Under the pieces are notes generated by a model, which saw only the letters and a program-made list of their open reading frames with translations, ran no database searches and was not told the DNA's origin. From assembly GCA_019722365.1 (NCBI GenBank), contig JADFUC010000954.1:1736001-1800000 (forward strand): 64,000 bases of DNA. The letters are read 5' to 3'. This document shows, in pieces, positions 23,801-36,559 of the stretch (within the stretch, counting starts at the first letter, position 1; every line of letters starts with the position of its first letter). Source of the stretch: Lithospermum erythrorhizon. Its lineage: Eukaryota > Streptophyta > Magnoliopsida > Boraginales > Boraginaceae. The position numbers and the translations under genes were made by a program.

Positions 23801-26800
23801 CTGAGATAAAAAACAAAAAATATTTTACTTCATGTTACTAGGTGAGTCACCAACATGCACTGCTGCAGTTAGAAAGATTAGTTACCCTGTTGCATGCAGC
23901 TTCCAAAGATTGCAAAACATAAACCTTCACCTTTCTCGAAAATGTATTGGATGAAATATCAGACTCTCTCAACTGAAAGCAGAAAAAAGCCTGGCTTTAG
24001 ACAGACTGGCAAATTCATGATTGGTCCTACTACATGCATATGGAAAAGGAAACCATAAATCGCCATAATACAAAAAAAAAAAAAGATACGAAAAGCTTGG
24101 GCACAGAAATTTCAAGATCATTATGTGCTTGAATAATGACAAGTACAGGTTCAGAAACTATCTTCCCTTTCCCACAGAAAAAATGGTCCTTCCTCCAGTT
24201 TTTATATGAATGACCTACTTTCTAAAAACAATTGTGCAATAATAGTGACCTATCCCACCTTTAACAACATCTTCCCAATAAACCCATCTATACAAGTCTA
24301 AGATTAGAAATTCGCCACTTTCAATTTGTTACCCGTGTATTAAACGGATAAAAATAATAATAGCACATATGCACTAAGTAAACCATTTTCCTAAATCTTT
24401 TGTGTAAACTCTAGATAGGTAGTTAACCTGACATATAACAGAGGAAGTGGTTTTGCTGTACATTATATTTTACCAATATCTACAAAAATCTAGAAGAAGA
24501 GAACAGAGTTCATCCACCCTCCGGAAAACTTAGAATACTATGAGAGGAAAGAAAACGAACAGAATTTAGAAACCAAAAAAACGTTCAGCCCATAAACAGA
24601 ATAGACAGTCAACGTTGTGCAATTATATCCAGAGAATGTAGAATATTGATAAATCAAGAAATGGAATTGTACAACTTGAGACTACCTCCATTTTGCCATG
24701 TTTATCAAAATTGGAAGAACCCAGAGTTGACGCCATTTTAATAACCTTTTTGAACAGAGAAGCTTTCTAGAAAAAATGAAGTGATTTAGTAAGAACGAGT
24801 TCAAGCTGAAGACACCTCAGCCAAATGAAATGTGACCCTTTAAAATACTCCTCTATATAAAACTCACCTGATCAAAGTGCAGATGATAGTCTTGCAACTT
24901 TTTGTCACACCATTGGCCCATTGATAAAAAAATCGACTGAACAACAGTTAATTGTCGTTCAGACCCATTAAAGACAGTAAGACAGAATAGGTTACCCAAA
25001 TATTCCTTTCCGTTCTCATTGGATTCTCCAGGTTGCAAGACCCTCTGTACTTCAACAATCGCACAATGCAACAATTCTGCCTCCTGAGTTACTACAAACT
25101 TCCAGAACAAAATATAGCATTAAAAATATTGTATAGCTTACACAAATATGAGAACGAAGTGCATGTCAATGATCAAATGAATACCAAATTCTTTATATAA
25201 TTGGAATGCAAGAGCCATATTCCCATAACATTAAAACTGAAAATTAGAGAGGAGCTACCCCAGCTTCGGATATGTAAAATGTAAGAGAATGATAAGACTT
25301 ACTCATAAACAGAAGATACAGAGGATATAAACTATATAGCCATTTAATGTTGCACACCTGTTTAAAAAGCACCCATGCATACAATGCATCATGCAATTTA
25401 TGAATGATGCCAAGAACAGGCCAAGTCAACTTGATGGTATTCAATAAATCATCAGCTTCCTGTGGGAAGAAGACACGATTATCAATAGAAGATCTCAGTA
25501 AATAGTGAAACCGTGGCTGCTTATAAATCCAAGTATCAATTACCTCTATGAGTTGACCATCTTCCAGCGTATCAAATACACTCAATAGCAATTTCTCATA
25601 GATCCTTACATTTAAAGGATAACCAGAAGTCCAATAATATGTTTCCCCTTGTATACCAAACCGTGCAGGTATAGATGAAAATTTGGACATAAATCTTTTC
25701 AGAGCTGAAAGGACCTCATTACGTTCAGAGTAAGACATCTTAACTTCTCCTTCCTACAAGAAGGCAGAACTAATTTAATCTTCGTAGTAGATAGATATAA
25801 AGCTGAATCAGCGAGTAAACAAGCAAGGAAATGACCTCAGAGCTTCTAATCTTTGATAATAGAATGTCAGTGGATTTGTTCTCTTTTACCATACTGCCAG
25901 CAGAAGACAACAGTTCTTCAAGAATATTTACCTAAATTAGAAACATTCACCCTCAGTAAAAAATCTTGTAACAGAGAAACATGATACAAGCCTCAACATA
26001 ATTACCGGTTAACTAGGCAAGTCATTGTAGTCCAGACATTGTTCAGGGACTTAAGTTTACATGATATATAGACAACAATCGCAATGTCAAAGATTATTTT
26101 TACTGAAATAGGAATGAAGTGCCAAGCTAATGAAACAAACATTTTATAAATGAATTCAACCTAAAAGATTTACTTAACAGTTACGAAAAAAGACAGAAGA
26201 GTCATAAGGTCTTCAGAGAAATACAGAGAGCTCTAGTAAAAGAATAAATCGAACCTGTACAAAACCAAATACCATAAGTCCATAGCCAAAACTAAAAAAC
26301 AACAACATGCCCCAATGCCTCTAAAGAGGCTCCTCCCTAAGAGGGGTTGGGGGAGAGGAGGAGGGGGGTTGTACACAACCTTACCCCTGTAATAATAGGA
26401 ATGTTATTTCCCAATTGGCATAAAATGAACTGAAAGACTATCGATACTTTACAATAGATAAGAAGCGTAGGTAATGTAATGAGTCACTTTGATTTATTCC
26501 ATTATATCCAAGAGATGGGAATATAACAGAAACAAAAATGAAGCAATAAGTTCCATACATGTCTATTCTTCCATTGTAAAAATAACTTTTCATTGGGGAA
26601 ATCAGATCTATATCCACCATTTAAGAACCCCAAGGAGATGTGTGGAAGATCAGCATGTTCCCAGCCTTGAACAGATGAAGATCGAACAACTAGACGTCTA
26701 AAGACTGCACCCTTTGATTCTGAAATCTAATTTAAAAAAGGGGTTAACATATAGAGTTGTGTGTGAGACTGGGAATTACTTCTTTTAGATATATTACATT

Positions 26801-29800
26801 CAAATGACATATAGCATGCATAATTATTGTTTCTTAAGGGGGTGCAGGTTAAATAATGAGTGGAATAAGAATGAGAATAGTAATATGAATACAGGAAAAA
26901 GAATGTATTCTATAAGGCTTGCCTGCAATTGTACGCGAAATGTATCAGAGAAATCCTGCCGTCTTCCAAAAGACTGAGATGACAAGTGCCTTTTGTCCTT
27001 TTTATTCTTCAAAACATCTAAAAGTTTAGAACTTTTCTCTTTTTTCCTACTCTCGGTAGACTGGATCTCAACTCTGGTAATGAAAAGATTTTTTTAAAAA
27101 GGCTCTGAGCATGTAAGGTACCAAATTTATATAAAGAACATAAAACTCTGGAGAGACCGAAGGACAGAGAAAGGATGCACAAGGAGACAGGGGTAATCAC
27201 AGATATGGTGGCAGAATTATAAGTGTTCGTGTAGATATTTGTGACAGAAAGAATGACAGAGTTTACCCCGACGACACCATGCATACTAGCAAAACTTCAA
27301 AAGCAGACTCCACCAGGTCATCGTCTGATAATCCTTTAGAATTCCTGAAAAAAATGTATCAGTTTTCTCAAAAGGTGGCAGCCTATGACTCCAAAAGATT
27401 TGCTTAATATTGCAAGTGGCTGATGAGCATGCAATACAACCAAAACATGTATTGGATAATCCTTTAGAGATACTAGAAAAATTGTATCAGTTTCCTCAAA
27501 AGGTGAGAACCTATGACTCCAAAAGATATGCTTAATATTGCAAATGGTTCCAGATGAGAATGAAATACGACAAAAACATGTACCTGTTCTCAACATAGGA
27601 AGTCCCAGTGAAAGGCTATTGAAATCATTCTCAAAGTCAAGTGCATCAGACCTCATAGAAGCATCTTTCACATCAAAATTTACAGCAGATACAGATGCTC
27701 TTGGACCAGCCACATTATTCTGGAATTGATTCTCACCATTGTGTCTAGCCATGACAGGAGGAGGAACACGCCGAGGAGGAGATCCAGGTGATTCAGTATC
27801 TGTATGAAGAAAGTAGATGTCCCTCGAGTGCAAGTTCATCTAAGGAAAGAAACAAGAAGAACATAAGAAATCTACAATCACCTTAAAGAGACCTCGGCCA
27901 CTTTGGAATATAAATGATTCAATAACGTAGGAGCAATAATGGTTTCCTTAACATGTACACCTCCCTGGGTTCCCACCAATAAACCCAAAACAAACAAGCA
28001 TTACTGGATATCTAATATGATATTAAGATCTGGTCATCTGTTTTATATAAGTAAAACCAATGTTGAACAATATCTCATGCCAGCTAACAAAAAAAAACAG
28101 ATCACCATAGTCAAGACAACATCAGAGATGATTCTTTTCTTTCCATATCGAGATAAATAACAAGGGGGGAAAACGAGAAATAAACTGTATCCTTCAGCAG
28201 GATTATCCTTATAACCTAAAATATATGCTTATCTGTTAATCTTCTAACGTGTGTATCAACAATATTGTAGGTGGGCAAGGTATAAAATATAGTAATAGAA
28301 GTAAAACATTTTAACTAAGTATGCCATTTTTAACTAGAGGGTTCAAATCTACTTAGGAGCTCAGAGAACATAATAGTAGTTAAACATTTTAACAGGCCTC
28401 TCAAATAAATTTCAGGCAACAGAGTACAATCCACTAAAACACTTCAAATCAGAACCATATAATTCCTGTTCTCTTACTTGCGACACCTTCACCTACAACT
28501 TCACTAACACGGCTAAAACATAGTAACTAATGAATTCTAATTCGTATTTTCTCAAATCTTAATGGGTATCTGTTGCTTGAACATGGTATGAAATACAAAA
28601 ATCAATAAAAATAAATAAATAAATTACTGCAAATATATATGTAGATACCAAAGAACACCACAAATATTTTCTCATCATAACAGGCCGTGCTGCTTCATCA
28701 GTATACTGCTTGGTAGCTTCCGAAACATCAATCACTCCTCCTAACCAAAAAACAAACTCGAATCACTTCAACCATCTAAAACTACTATTAATTCATTTAA
28801 AGCACATAATCTTACAAATGATACATTTTAAACGAATATTAATCACTCCACCTAAGCCTTAACACAAACTTAGAACTTAAGAGTACATAATTGCAATCAT
28901 CTAAAACTACAATTAACTCATTGTAAAATACACAAGCTTACACTTAATTTATTCTACACAAACATAACAATCAGTCCACCCTAGCTTACAAAAACTAAAG
29001 ATACATAACTCCAATCATCCAAAACTACAACTACTTCATTTTAAAGAAACATCGATAACTCCACCTAAGTTTAAAACAAGCTTAGAAGCATTAAAACTGC
29101 AATTAATACATTCTAAAGTACATAATCTTACAATTAATTCATTATAAACAAACATCACTCACTCCATCTAAGCTTAAAAAAAAAAGCTTACAAGCACTAA
29201 AACTACATAATCACAATCATCTAAAACCACTATGATTCATTTTAATATACACAAGCTTACAATTAATCCATTTTAAACTAACATCACTCACTCCACCTAA
29301 GCTAAAAACAAAATTACAAGCACTAAAAGTTCTCAAGTAGCGCCGCCAAATCAATGTAGTATAGAACTTTGGACACGAAGTTCACCCCTATCAATACTGG
29401 TCGAGTAACTCACATGTAGCCTTATCTAGTGTGATTTACCGGTTGACGTAGTTTGCATACTATTACGTCAGGCCAAGGTCTACTAGTGCCCACTCCACGA
29501 GTAGCAGCTATGGTCCCCCGTCACAAAATATTACAAGTACTAAAAGTACATAACTACAATCATCTAAATTCCAAATAATTCAATCTAAAGTACATAACTA
29601 CTATTACTTCATTTTAAAATACACAAGCTTACAATTAACTTTCATTATAAACAAACATAATAATCACTCTACCTAAGCTCAAAACAAGCTTACAACCACT
29701 AAAAAAACGTAAATACTTAATTACAATCAATTAAAACTACAATAAATTCAATTTTAACAAAAAAATAGCAAAAAAAGTGAATACCAGATTGAATAGTTTG

Positions 29801-29947
29801 AATAATGTAATCAGTACTAAGGGCATCGAGATTAAGGTCTGAAACGGAGGAAATTTGGGAGGACGATAACAGATATTCCAGAAGCTTCCGACGATCTTCA
29901 CGGTAACGTTCGACAAGATGAAGAGGAGAAGAAGAAGAACACTCCAT
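17806..29947 (-). CDS. MUN-domain (DUF810/Unc13-like) protein, At4g11670-like
   Basis: Large cytosolic protein of the plant MUN-domain family, which includes PATROL1, a factor in delivery of plasma-membrane H+-ATPase; this copy is closest to At4g11670. Exons: 29785-29947, 28649-28740, 27584-27839, 27267-27333, 26923-27073, 26559-26726, 25836-25931, 25544-25753, 25358-25459, 24868-25098, 24686-24766, 23886-23972, 23615-23800, 22667-22801, 22055-22147, 21813-21884, 21248-21365, 20500-20672, 20087-20155, 19892-20017, 19099-19205, 18934-19011, 18751-18846, 18118-18213, 17806-18024. Total about 1090 residues, near the family's ~1117. Marks: LVERYREDRRKLLEYLLSSS at the start, SPGSPPRRVPPP, IPARFGIQGETYYWTSGYPL, CDKKLQDYHLHFDQ, HPLALLANELKSVVDEEL, EWEPLSSQQKQASSAVEVFR, DITHLQALLSIIFHTLDAYL, LYPPPPPLTRHMEASFP. 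All phases agree except exon 18 to 19, which is one base short. Intron 5 is GC-AG; the intron after exon 14 has a weak donor. Confidence 0.9.
22865..23600. mobile_element. GC-rich transposon remnant in MUN intron 13
   Basis: Contains ccggatcgtccgatcggtcc, ggatacccaatccgatccgg and, further on, ccggtttttcgaccgggtc. Such repetitive 'ccga' sequence is typical of ends of degraded plant transposons. No coding domain or clean terminal repeat was found. Boundaries are estimated from composition. Confidence 0.4.
26300..26400 (-). mobile_element. Au/TS-like SINE fragment
   Basis: Reads ccccaatgcctctaaagagg, a G-rich middle, then ttgtacacaaccttacccct, the reverse of an Au/TS SINE 3' half. It lies in a MUN intron. 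Same family as 2059-2135 and 55224-55310. Confidence 0.6.
28763..29757. repeat. Satellite-like tandem array, ~130-bp unit, in MUN intron 1
   Basis: About seven diverged copies of a 125-145 bp unit built on the words caatcatctaaaactac, acaagcttacaattaattca, cactcactccacctaagctt and acaagcactaaaactaca. The array fills most of intron 1 and is interrupted by a 202-bp insertion (29331-29532). Confidence 0.8.
29331..29532. mobile_element. 202-bp insertion flanked by 15-bp repeats
   Basis: A GC-richer segment interrupts the satellite. It is flanked by acaagcactaaaagt (29316-29330) and acaagtactaaaagt (29533-29547), a 15-bp direct repeat with one mismatch, after which the array resumes. This looks like a target-site duplication. 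No poly-A tail, terminal inverted repeat or pol III boxes are clear, so the class is unknown. Because the flank is itself part of the repeat unit, two array copies could also explain the flank. Confidence 0.5.
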
Positions 29948-32904
29948 TTTGGGGGTGGGGTGTGTGTGTGTGGGGGGTGTTGTCCAATGTTGTTGTTGTG
30001 TTATAGAAATGTAAGAATTATTGGAGGGAGTGAAAGGGTTTGGAAAAAGATCATTTATTACATTTTTATATTTTGTTTTCTATAGATTATGATGTGTGTA
30101 TTTATTGTTTTTGAAAGGTAGTATAAAAATAACAAATAAACATTTTTGATGATATTAATGGAGCATTACATAAAAGTGTAAAGACGATTCACACTTGCGA
30201 TTTAAAATTCAAGAATTAATGCAGTGAGTGAAACAAAGTTTGGAAAAAGATTATATATTACGGATATATTTTTTATGTTTTATGTGTGTGATATGTTATT
30301 AAGATCATGATAAATGTATTGATTGTTAAGAAGATAATTTAAAAATAAAAGTTAAATATTTTTTAAGATTTTAATCAAATATCATAAAAGTGTGTAATAG
30401 AGGGTCGGGGTTTGGGCAAATGAGAAAATGCTATTGTTTGGACAGCGGATTAGAAAAGGTGTTCCTCGATTAGAGTGAAAGGATCCCGACACTGTTTATG
30501 TCTTTTTCTTTTATATGGCCCTCTTTTGTTTACACTTTTTCAATACCTTTGTGCTTTTTGCAATTTTATGGTTTGTTTGTTTGAAATGAATGGTTGAATA
30601 TTATGGTTCCACTTGTTTGGAGTTGTATAAATAAGGCTAATTTGTTTTTTTGGTATTTATATTATCGTGATTTTTTAATGGCTCATATATTACGCGATTC
30701 TTTTCTGCGCCGATCCTGCCTTTTATCTTTTTCGACGGTCCCTATTAATATTTTTTAACATTAAAAACACATTTCGATACAAACGATTTATTTTGCCTCA
30801 ACACAAAACTAAAGCTTTCATGGTATATTTTACATAATTAAAATAAGAATAATCTCCCATTTCCCTCTCTTTCCCCCTAAACTACTCAACCTATACCTCC
30901 ACCTACCCCACCACTACTCCCCTTCCTCTCTTCCTTCTTCCTCCTCCTCACCCTCCGCCAATTCCACCAGCTGCACCAAGGACCCCCCTCCCAACCCACT
31001 ACAAACCCTCCTTCCCCACCCACCACAACCCCTCCCCACCCCCCATATCCCCCCGCAACCTACCATGCATTCCTTGGTTGCTTTTTGGCCATGTCCATTT
31101 CTTTCGGTTGTACCCGTTGCCTTCCCGCTCATTCTAATCGACGAGGTATTGAAATTTATCGGGCGGGGGTCTACAAGCGTAATACTACAAGTTAAGGAAG
31201 AGATCCTACAAAAAGAAAACAAAGTGAAGATCGAACTATGTATGGCAAAAAACTCTCTAAAGCCTTCCGCCTCTTTTTATTCTCAGAAACTCGGCGTTAA
31301 ATTCATACCAAAAATTTATTTTTAGATTGGTCAAAGATCAGAACTTTGGTGGCGAATTCACCGTAACACAAAATAGTTTTTTAATATAGGCCGATCACAA
31401 ATTTAGTATTTGTGGTCTGGGGCTTAAAACTCAAAAAGAAATGAAAAACTTTACGAGTATTTCTACTGATTGTCTTATGCTTCCGATTTTGTTAGAAAGG
31501 AGGTGGAGAATTGCATTGTCTTCAAGGTATATACTACCTGATTTTTGAAATTTTGTTTCAAAATTATTATAAGTATCATTATGGCGATTCCGGGTGAGTG
31601 GTTTAAAAAGGAAGCATGGTCGAGGAGAAGGAAAGAAGAAGGAAGAGGAAAAGGAAGAGATAAAACAAGTAGCTGGGGTAAAGGATTGAGGTATTGTCAA
31701 TAAGCCTGTATAAATGAAAGACGTTAGTTAAAAAAATCACAGCTCTATTTTAATTACGTAAAATAAAATTTCAAACCTTTAGTTTTAGTGTCGGGCAAAA
31801 TAGTCATTTTGTACGTAAAACCGATAATATAGGGACTGCGACTACCGAAAAGAACGCAGATAAGATAGTAGACCAACCGTAGTTAACGCACAAGATAGTG
31901 ACTAAAAAAGAAATTAAATTTATAAATTGAATTTTGGATTATATTTGACTAATCTTGTACATCAAATACTCAAATTTAATATTTTTATTTTTGGTAATTA
32001 TGTGGTTTGTATATTTTATTTGAATATGTCATCATGGCTGCTTTGTAAAAATGTGTCAAACCTGGCCACACTACGGCCTCGCTTGCCTCAACCTGCTGTA
32101 GAATCCAGCCTTCCTTGCACTCACTTCATTTAAATTATGTCACTTGTGTGACTCTGGAATTAATCGCAGATTTAAGAGCATGACAAGCCATTATTTAACA
32201 CTCTCGCCATTTACTGGAAATGCATGATTAAACGATGAGTAACGCTTTTAAAGTTTCTCTTCAAACATATATTTCGGATGATGAAAAAACAAAAACGTTT
32301 TGAAAATTTAATGAAACGGAATAGAAACAGTGTAAAAGAAACATAAGGAAAATGCAAATTAAAATAGTTTTTTTTACCCTTGTATTTCTTGTAACATGTT
32401 ATAAGACAATTAACATGATTGGTGGGTGTAGGAGAGAATGGTTGTGGACTTGTGACGGTTTTGAAATTGAAATTAAGCAGCAAAATTTAATTTATGATCA
32501 ATCACATTATTATTCGCTATTAACTTCAGAAAACTCGAGATAGCCTTGAAATTCACAAGGACGGCTTTCACATTTTTAAGAAAGAGGAGAGATTTGGACA
32601 ATAATACAAACCACTTTAATTAAGAGAATAATATTTTGGAGGATGAATTAGATAAAAATACCATATGAAAAACCTAAAAATAGTGAAATCTGATCAAAAC
32701 TTGTTCAGTACAGTCTATATTTCTTTAGCTAATATGATATGTATCTCAAATTCACAATCCATTTTATTTTCCATACATAAATCAGACAGCTACACAGCAG
32801 TCCCAATACAGACCTAATGAACTACATTCATGTTTACATATACATCATCATGTACAAAAAGTCTGTAACATCTTCAGCAACGAAAGCACCAGTGATTGTG
32901 CAAT
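29948..32904. other. Intergenic between MUN gene and SufB
   Basis: Directly upstream of the MUN start the plus strand is G/T-rich (29951-29990), so the sense leader is C/A-rich. 30855-31060 is a long pyrimidine-rich stretch and 31610-31670 is purine-rich. Open frames over these are low complexity. The SufB 3' untranslated region should lie just below 32905. No gene supported. Confidence 0.5.
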
Positions 32905-35556
32905 CTAACCAACAGATCCTTCAAGTTTCAAGCTCATGAGCTGGTTTACTTCAGCACCAAATTCATCAGGAAGTTCATTGAATACATCTCTACAAAATCC
33001 AGATATCATGGCTGCCATGGCTTTCTCATAGTCGATTCCTCTTTGTTGAAAGTAAAACAACTGATCTTCACCGATTTTTGATGTTGTAGCTTCATGTTCA
33101 ATCCGAGCAGAAGGATTTTTAGTCTGTAAAGAATTAACGCAAGCAAGGCATTCAATTTCAAGTAAGGAAAAGTCTAACAACAAAGGTAGTATTATTCAAT
33201 AATGCAACTGTATGGTCACGGCAGTTCACTGTTGACACAACAATCAAAATCCTGGATACCATTTTTCTGTAGCACCACTAACCAGCCATTCCTAACCAGC
33301 CATTCCAAAAATTTCAAACCAAAAATATGTGCAGAACATAAATGATTAAATATACAAAGATCAATGGACAAATGCACAAAATTCATCATTAAAGATGCAA
33401 CTAACAGAAAATAGAAGCGTGAGCACGTGACTAATTAATGCAAGCTACAGGGCTACAAAGCCAAACCCGAAAACATAAGACTTCCAAGAAAAGTAAAGAT
33501 AAAGGATTGTCCAACGTCAATTTCAAATTCAATGAGAGAAATATGTTTAATAGACCTCAGACTCTTTCTTTGCACTTGCATCCCGAGGGGCTGCACTTAA
33601 GCACTCTGATTTCTAATGGGCCCTAACAAAGAGAAGATGGTAATCAGGTAACGCAGAGACACCTGAAAGCCTCGAGATATTTCCCTATCTCAGTTACCCT
33701 TCACATAGAAGACTGAGATCTTTTGTTAAGTGGACCTTTCAGAATTTGACCATAGTGAGCAGTTTTACAAGCCATTGTTGTCACTCCTTATGTTCATTCA
33801 TCGATTTTTGCTCAACAAGTATTTGATTTTTTACGAAAGCAGTACTAGAACCTATATGAGCTCCATAGACCAATAATATTTGTTTTAAACATCAGTTCAT
33901 TTGCAAATTCAGGTAAGAGATCAACTTGACAACACCTCACCAAATGTAATCAACAAAACAAGAACAACCAAGGAAAAAACTCAAGTGCAAATTCAGGTAA
34001 GAGATCAACTTGACAACATCTCACCAAATGTAATCAACAAAACAAGAACAACCAAGCAAAAAACTCAAGTGGAAACCCATGAATCCAGGCACAGACATAA
34101 GCAGCAAAAGGATGTAAACAAATAATCAATAGAAATTTAAAAAAGCAACTACCTGAATGTACGGGTACGTATTTGCAGCTGCAGTGTCTCCTATGAGCAT
34201 CGAATCACACTGTGAGGAGCTTTTAGCTCTGTCTGCACCTGACATTACCTGCACAAGTCCTCTATAACAATTTCTGGAATGCCCAGCGGAAATACCTTTA
34301 GATATGATTCTACTCCTGGTATTCTTTCCCTTGTGTATCATCTTTGTCCCCGTGTCTGCCTGCTGATAATTATTAGTCAATGCTACAGAATAAAACTCCC
34401 CTACTGATTCATCACCCTCTAGAATAACACTTGGATACTTCCATGTAATTGCTGACCCTGTTTCCACCTGTGTCCAAGATATCTTTGATCTGGCCCCAGC
34501 ACAGAGTCCCCTCTTGGTGACAAAGTTATATATCCCACCTTTCCCTTCCTCGTCACCAGCATACCAATTCTGCACAGTTGAATACTTAATCTGTGCTCCT
34601 TCATGACAATATAATTCAACCACTGCCGCGTGTAACTGATTAGTATCGTAGGAGGGTGCAGTACACCCTTCTAAGTACTCCACAAAACTACTCTCTTCTG
34701 CGACAATCAATGTCCTTTCAAACTGACCCGTCTCCATTGCATTAATCCTAAAATATGTTGATATCTGCATTGGACACTTCACATTCTTGGGAATATATAC
34801 AAACGACCCATCACTAAACACAGCCGAATTCAAGGCTGCATAGAAGTTATCATCAGAAGGGACAACCTTTCCCAAATACTTCTTAACCAAATCTGGATAT
34901 TCCCTTACAGCTTCAGATATAGAACAGAATATCACGCCAGACTTTTCCAAAGTTTTCCTATGCGTCGTTGCAATCGAAACACTATCAAGGACAGCATCTA
35001 CTGCTACATTTGCTAACCTATTCCTTTCATTAAGAGGAACACCTAGTTTATCAAAGTACATAAGCAACTCAGGGTCAGCCTCATCAAGACTATTCAGAGT
35101 AGGTTTCTTTTTAGGCTCGGAGTAATAACAGAGATCCTGAAAATTAATTTTTGGGTATCTATTGTCAGACCAGTTAGGCTCTTTCATCTTCAAAAACTTC
35201 TCATATGCTTTTAGTCTAAACTCAAGCATCCAATCAGGCTCATTTTTTCTTGCAGATATTAACCTAACAGTTTCCTCGGATAGGCCTTTCGGTAATGAAA
35301 AGGAGTCTATTTCTTGATTAAATCCCCACTTATAATCCCTTTTCAGGAACTTCTGAAGTTGGTCATCATCAGAACTCTTTCTTGTTATCGGGGGCTCAAC
35401 ACTGCTGGTGCTAACCTCTGCCCTAACCTTGAAAGGTGAAGGTCTTGATTTGATACAATTCGGGCTAAGTTTTGGGTGAACGGGAGACCCTTTCACGATT
35501 TCTGATATGGGTTGTGGACGGAATTGGGGAATTCCATTGACAAGAAGAGAAGACAT
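32905..35556 (-). CDS. SUFB: SufB, chloroplast Fe-S cluster scaffold (ABCI8)
   Basis: Core subunit of the plastid SUF machine, which assembles Fe-S clusters with SufC and SufD. Two exons, 34153-35556 and 32905-33123, joined in phase 0, encode 540 residues (Arabidopsis ABCI8 is about 557). Residues 1-70 are Ser/Pro/Lys-rich and look like a chloroplast transit peptide ([18 protein letters not shown]). Then come the SufB core signatures [96 protein letters not shown], and [11 protein letters not shown] at the end of exon 1. Exon 2 adds [14 protein letters not shown] and the C-terminal region. The frame is intact. Start chosen as the first ATG giving a transit peptide. Confidence 0.97.
33903..34070. 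repeat. 84-bp tandem duplication in SufB intron
   Basis: Two nearly identical 84-bp copies (33903-33986 and 33987-34070) starting gcaaattcaggtaagagatc, differing at only a few positions. No coding value is evident. Confidence 0.9.
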
Positions 35557-35597
35557 TTCTGCTGTTGTTGTAAACTTTGGTCAACGGTATCTACACT

Positions 35598-36471
35598 CTG
35601 CAGTAAACGCAACCTCTTTAATTATAAGGTAACAAGTTGAATCGAAAGAAACAATAGCAATTAACATCAACTAACACAAACAACAGAGACTAATTCAAGC
35701 ACACTTAACTATTAACACAAACAATATCTATTTTAATATTTACCATAACAGTTCATATAGTTGTCTTATATTAACATAAACCGATGTGTTTAATTATAAC
35801 AACTACCGACGAACACATACCAATCGAACTAAAAAATCTTCAGCCGATAACCTCGTTCAAAATCTAAGTTGAAAGTATCAATGCCCAATAATCATATTAG
35901 AGAATTAGCATGAAATCTGAATCAATAAATCTCATACCTTCAGCCGATAACCTATAACATTCAATAAATAAAGTCATTCTAAGCTCATAACAAATCTCAA
36001 ATTACACCTACAAATTTCAGAAATTAATAAATTGCAAATTTCATCTACAAATTGATAAGCATCAGGTCAGTTTCATAAAACCCAAATTAGTAATTAGCTA
36101 AAAAAAGATACAAATGCCCAATTAATCAAAATTAGGGTTAGCATAAATTAGGGGAAATTAGAGCTCGAAAATTATTTAAGCTACATATTAATAAAATCAG
36201 GTCTGAATTAGAAACAAATGAGGCCAATAATTAATTAAATAAAAATATTATCTTCAACCGTTAAAGTATGATCCTCTACCTCCTCTACGTGCATATTTCT
36301 AAATCTCGTGTTCTATAAAATTATACATAATGTATTGAAAGATTATTACTTACATATTAATTCCTATGATGTCCAATATATATTACTCCATATTAAATAG
36401 AGGGTATAATTTTATAAAAAACGAGGTATGAAATATTAAAAGAGATTGAAGTTGGGACAAGGTTGTAGTAC
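35598..36471 (-). other. Probable 5'-UTR intron of SufB
   Basis: On the SufB strand, ttactgcag at 35598-35606 is a good acceptor 41 nt above the start codon, and TTTCAG/gtacta at 36471-36472 is a plausible donor. An upstream leader exon would then lie around 36473-36560. Inferred from splice-site quality only. Confidence 0.45.
36291..36438. mobile_element. MITE-like inverted repeat
   Basis: Arms of about 35 bp at 36291-36326 (ending ctataaaattatac) and 36404-36438 (starting gtataattttataaa) are inverted copies with a few mismatches, around an AT-rich core. It lies within the proposed SufB leader intron. Superfamily not determined. Confidence 0.55.
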
Positions 36472-36559
36472 CTGAAATATGTCTGAATAGAAGTTGTGCA
36501 ATTTGTTGTGTCTTGTGGTTGAGTCGAAATGTAATAATAATAATGAGTATAGTCTATTT

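Noticed and set aside
30914..31222. Minus-strand 102-codon open frame rich in Gly and Glu
   Set aside because: It is the shadow of a pyrimidine-rich low-complexity tract, with no domain or conserved look.
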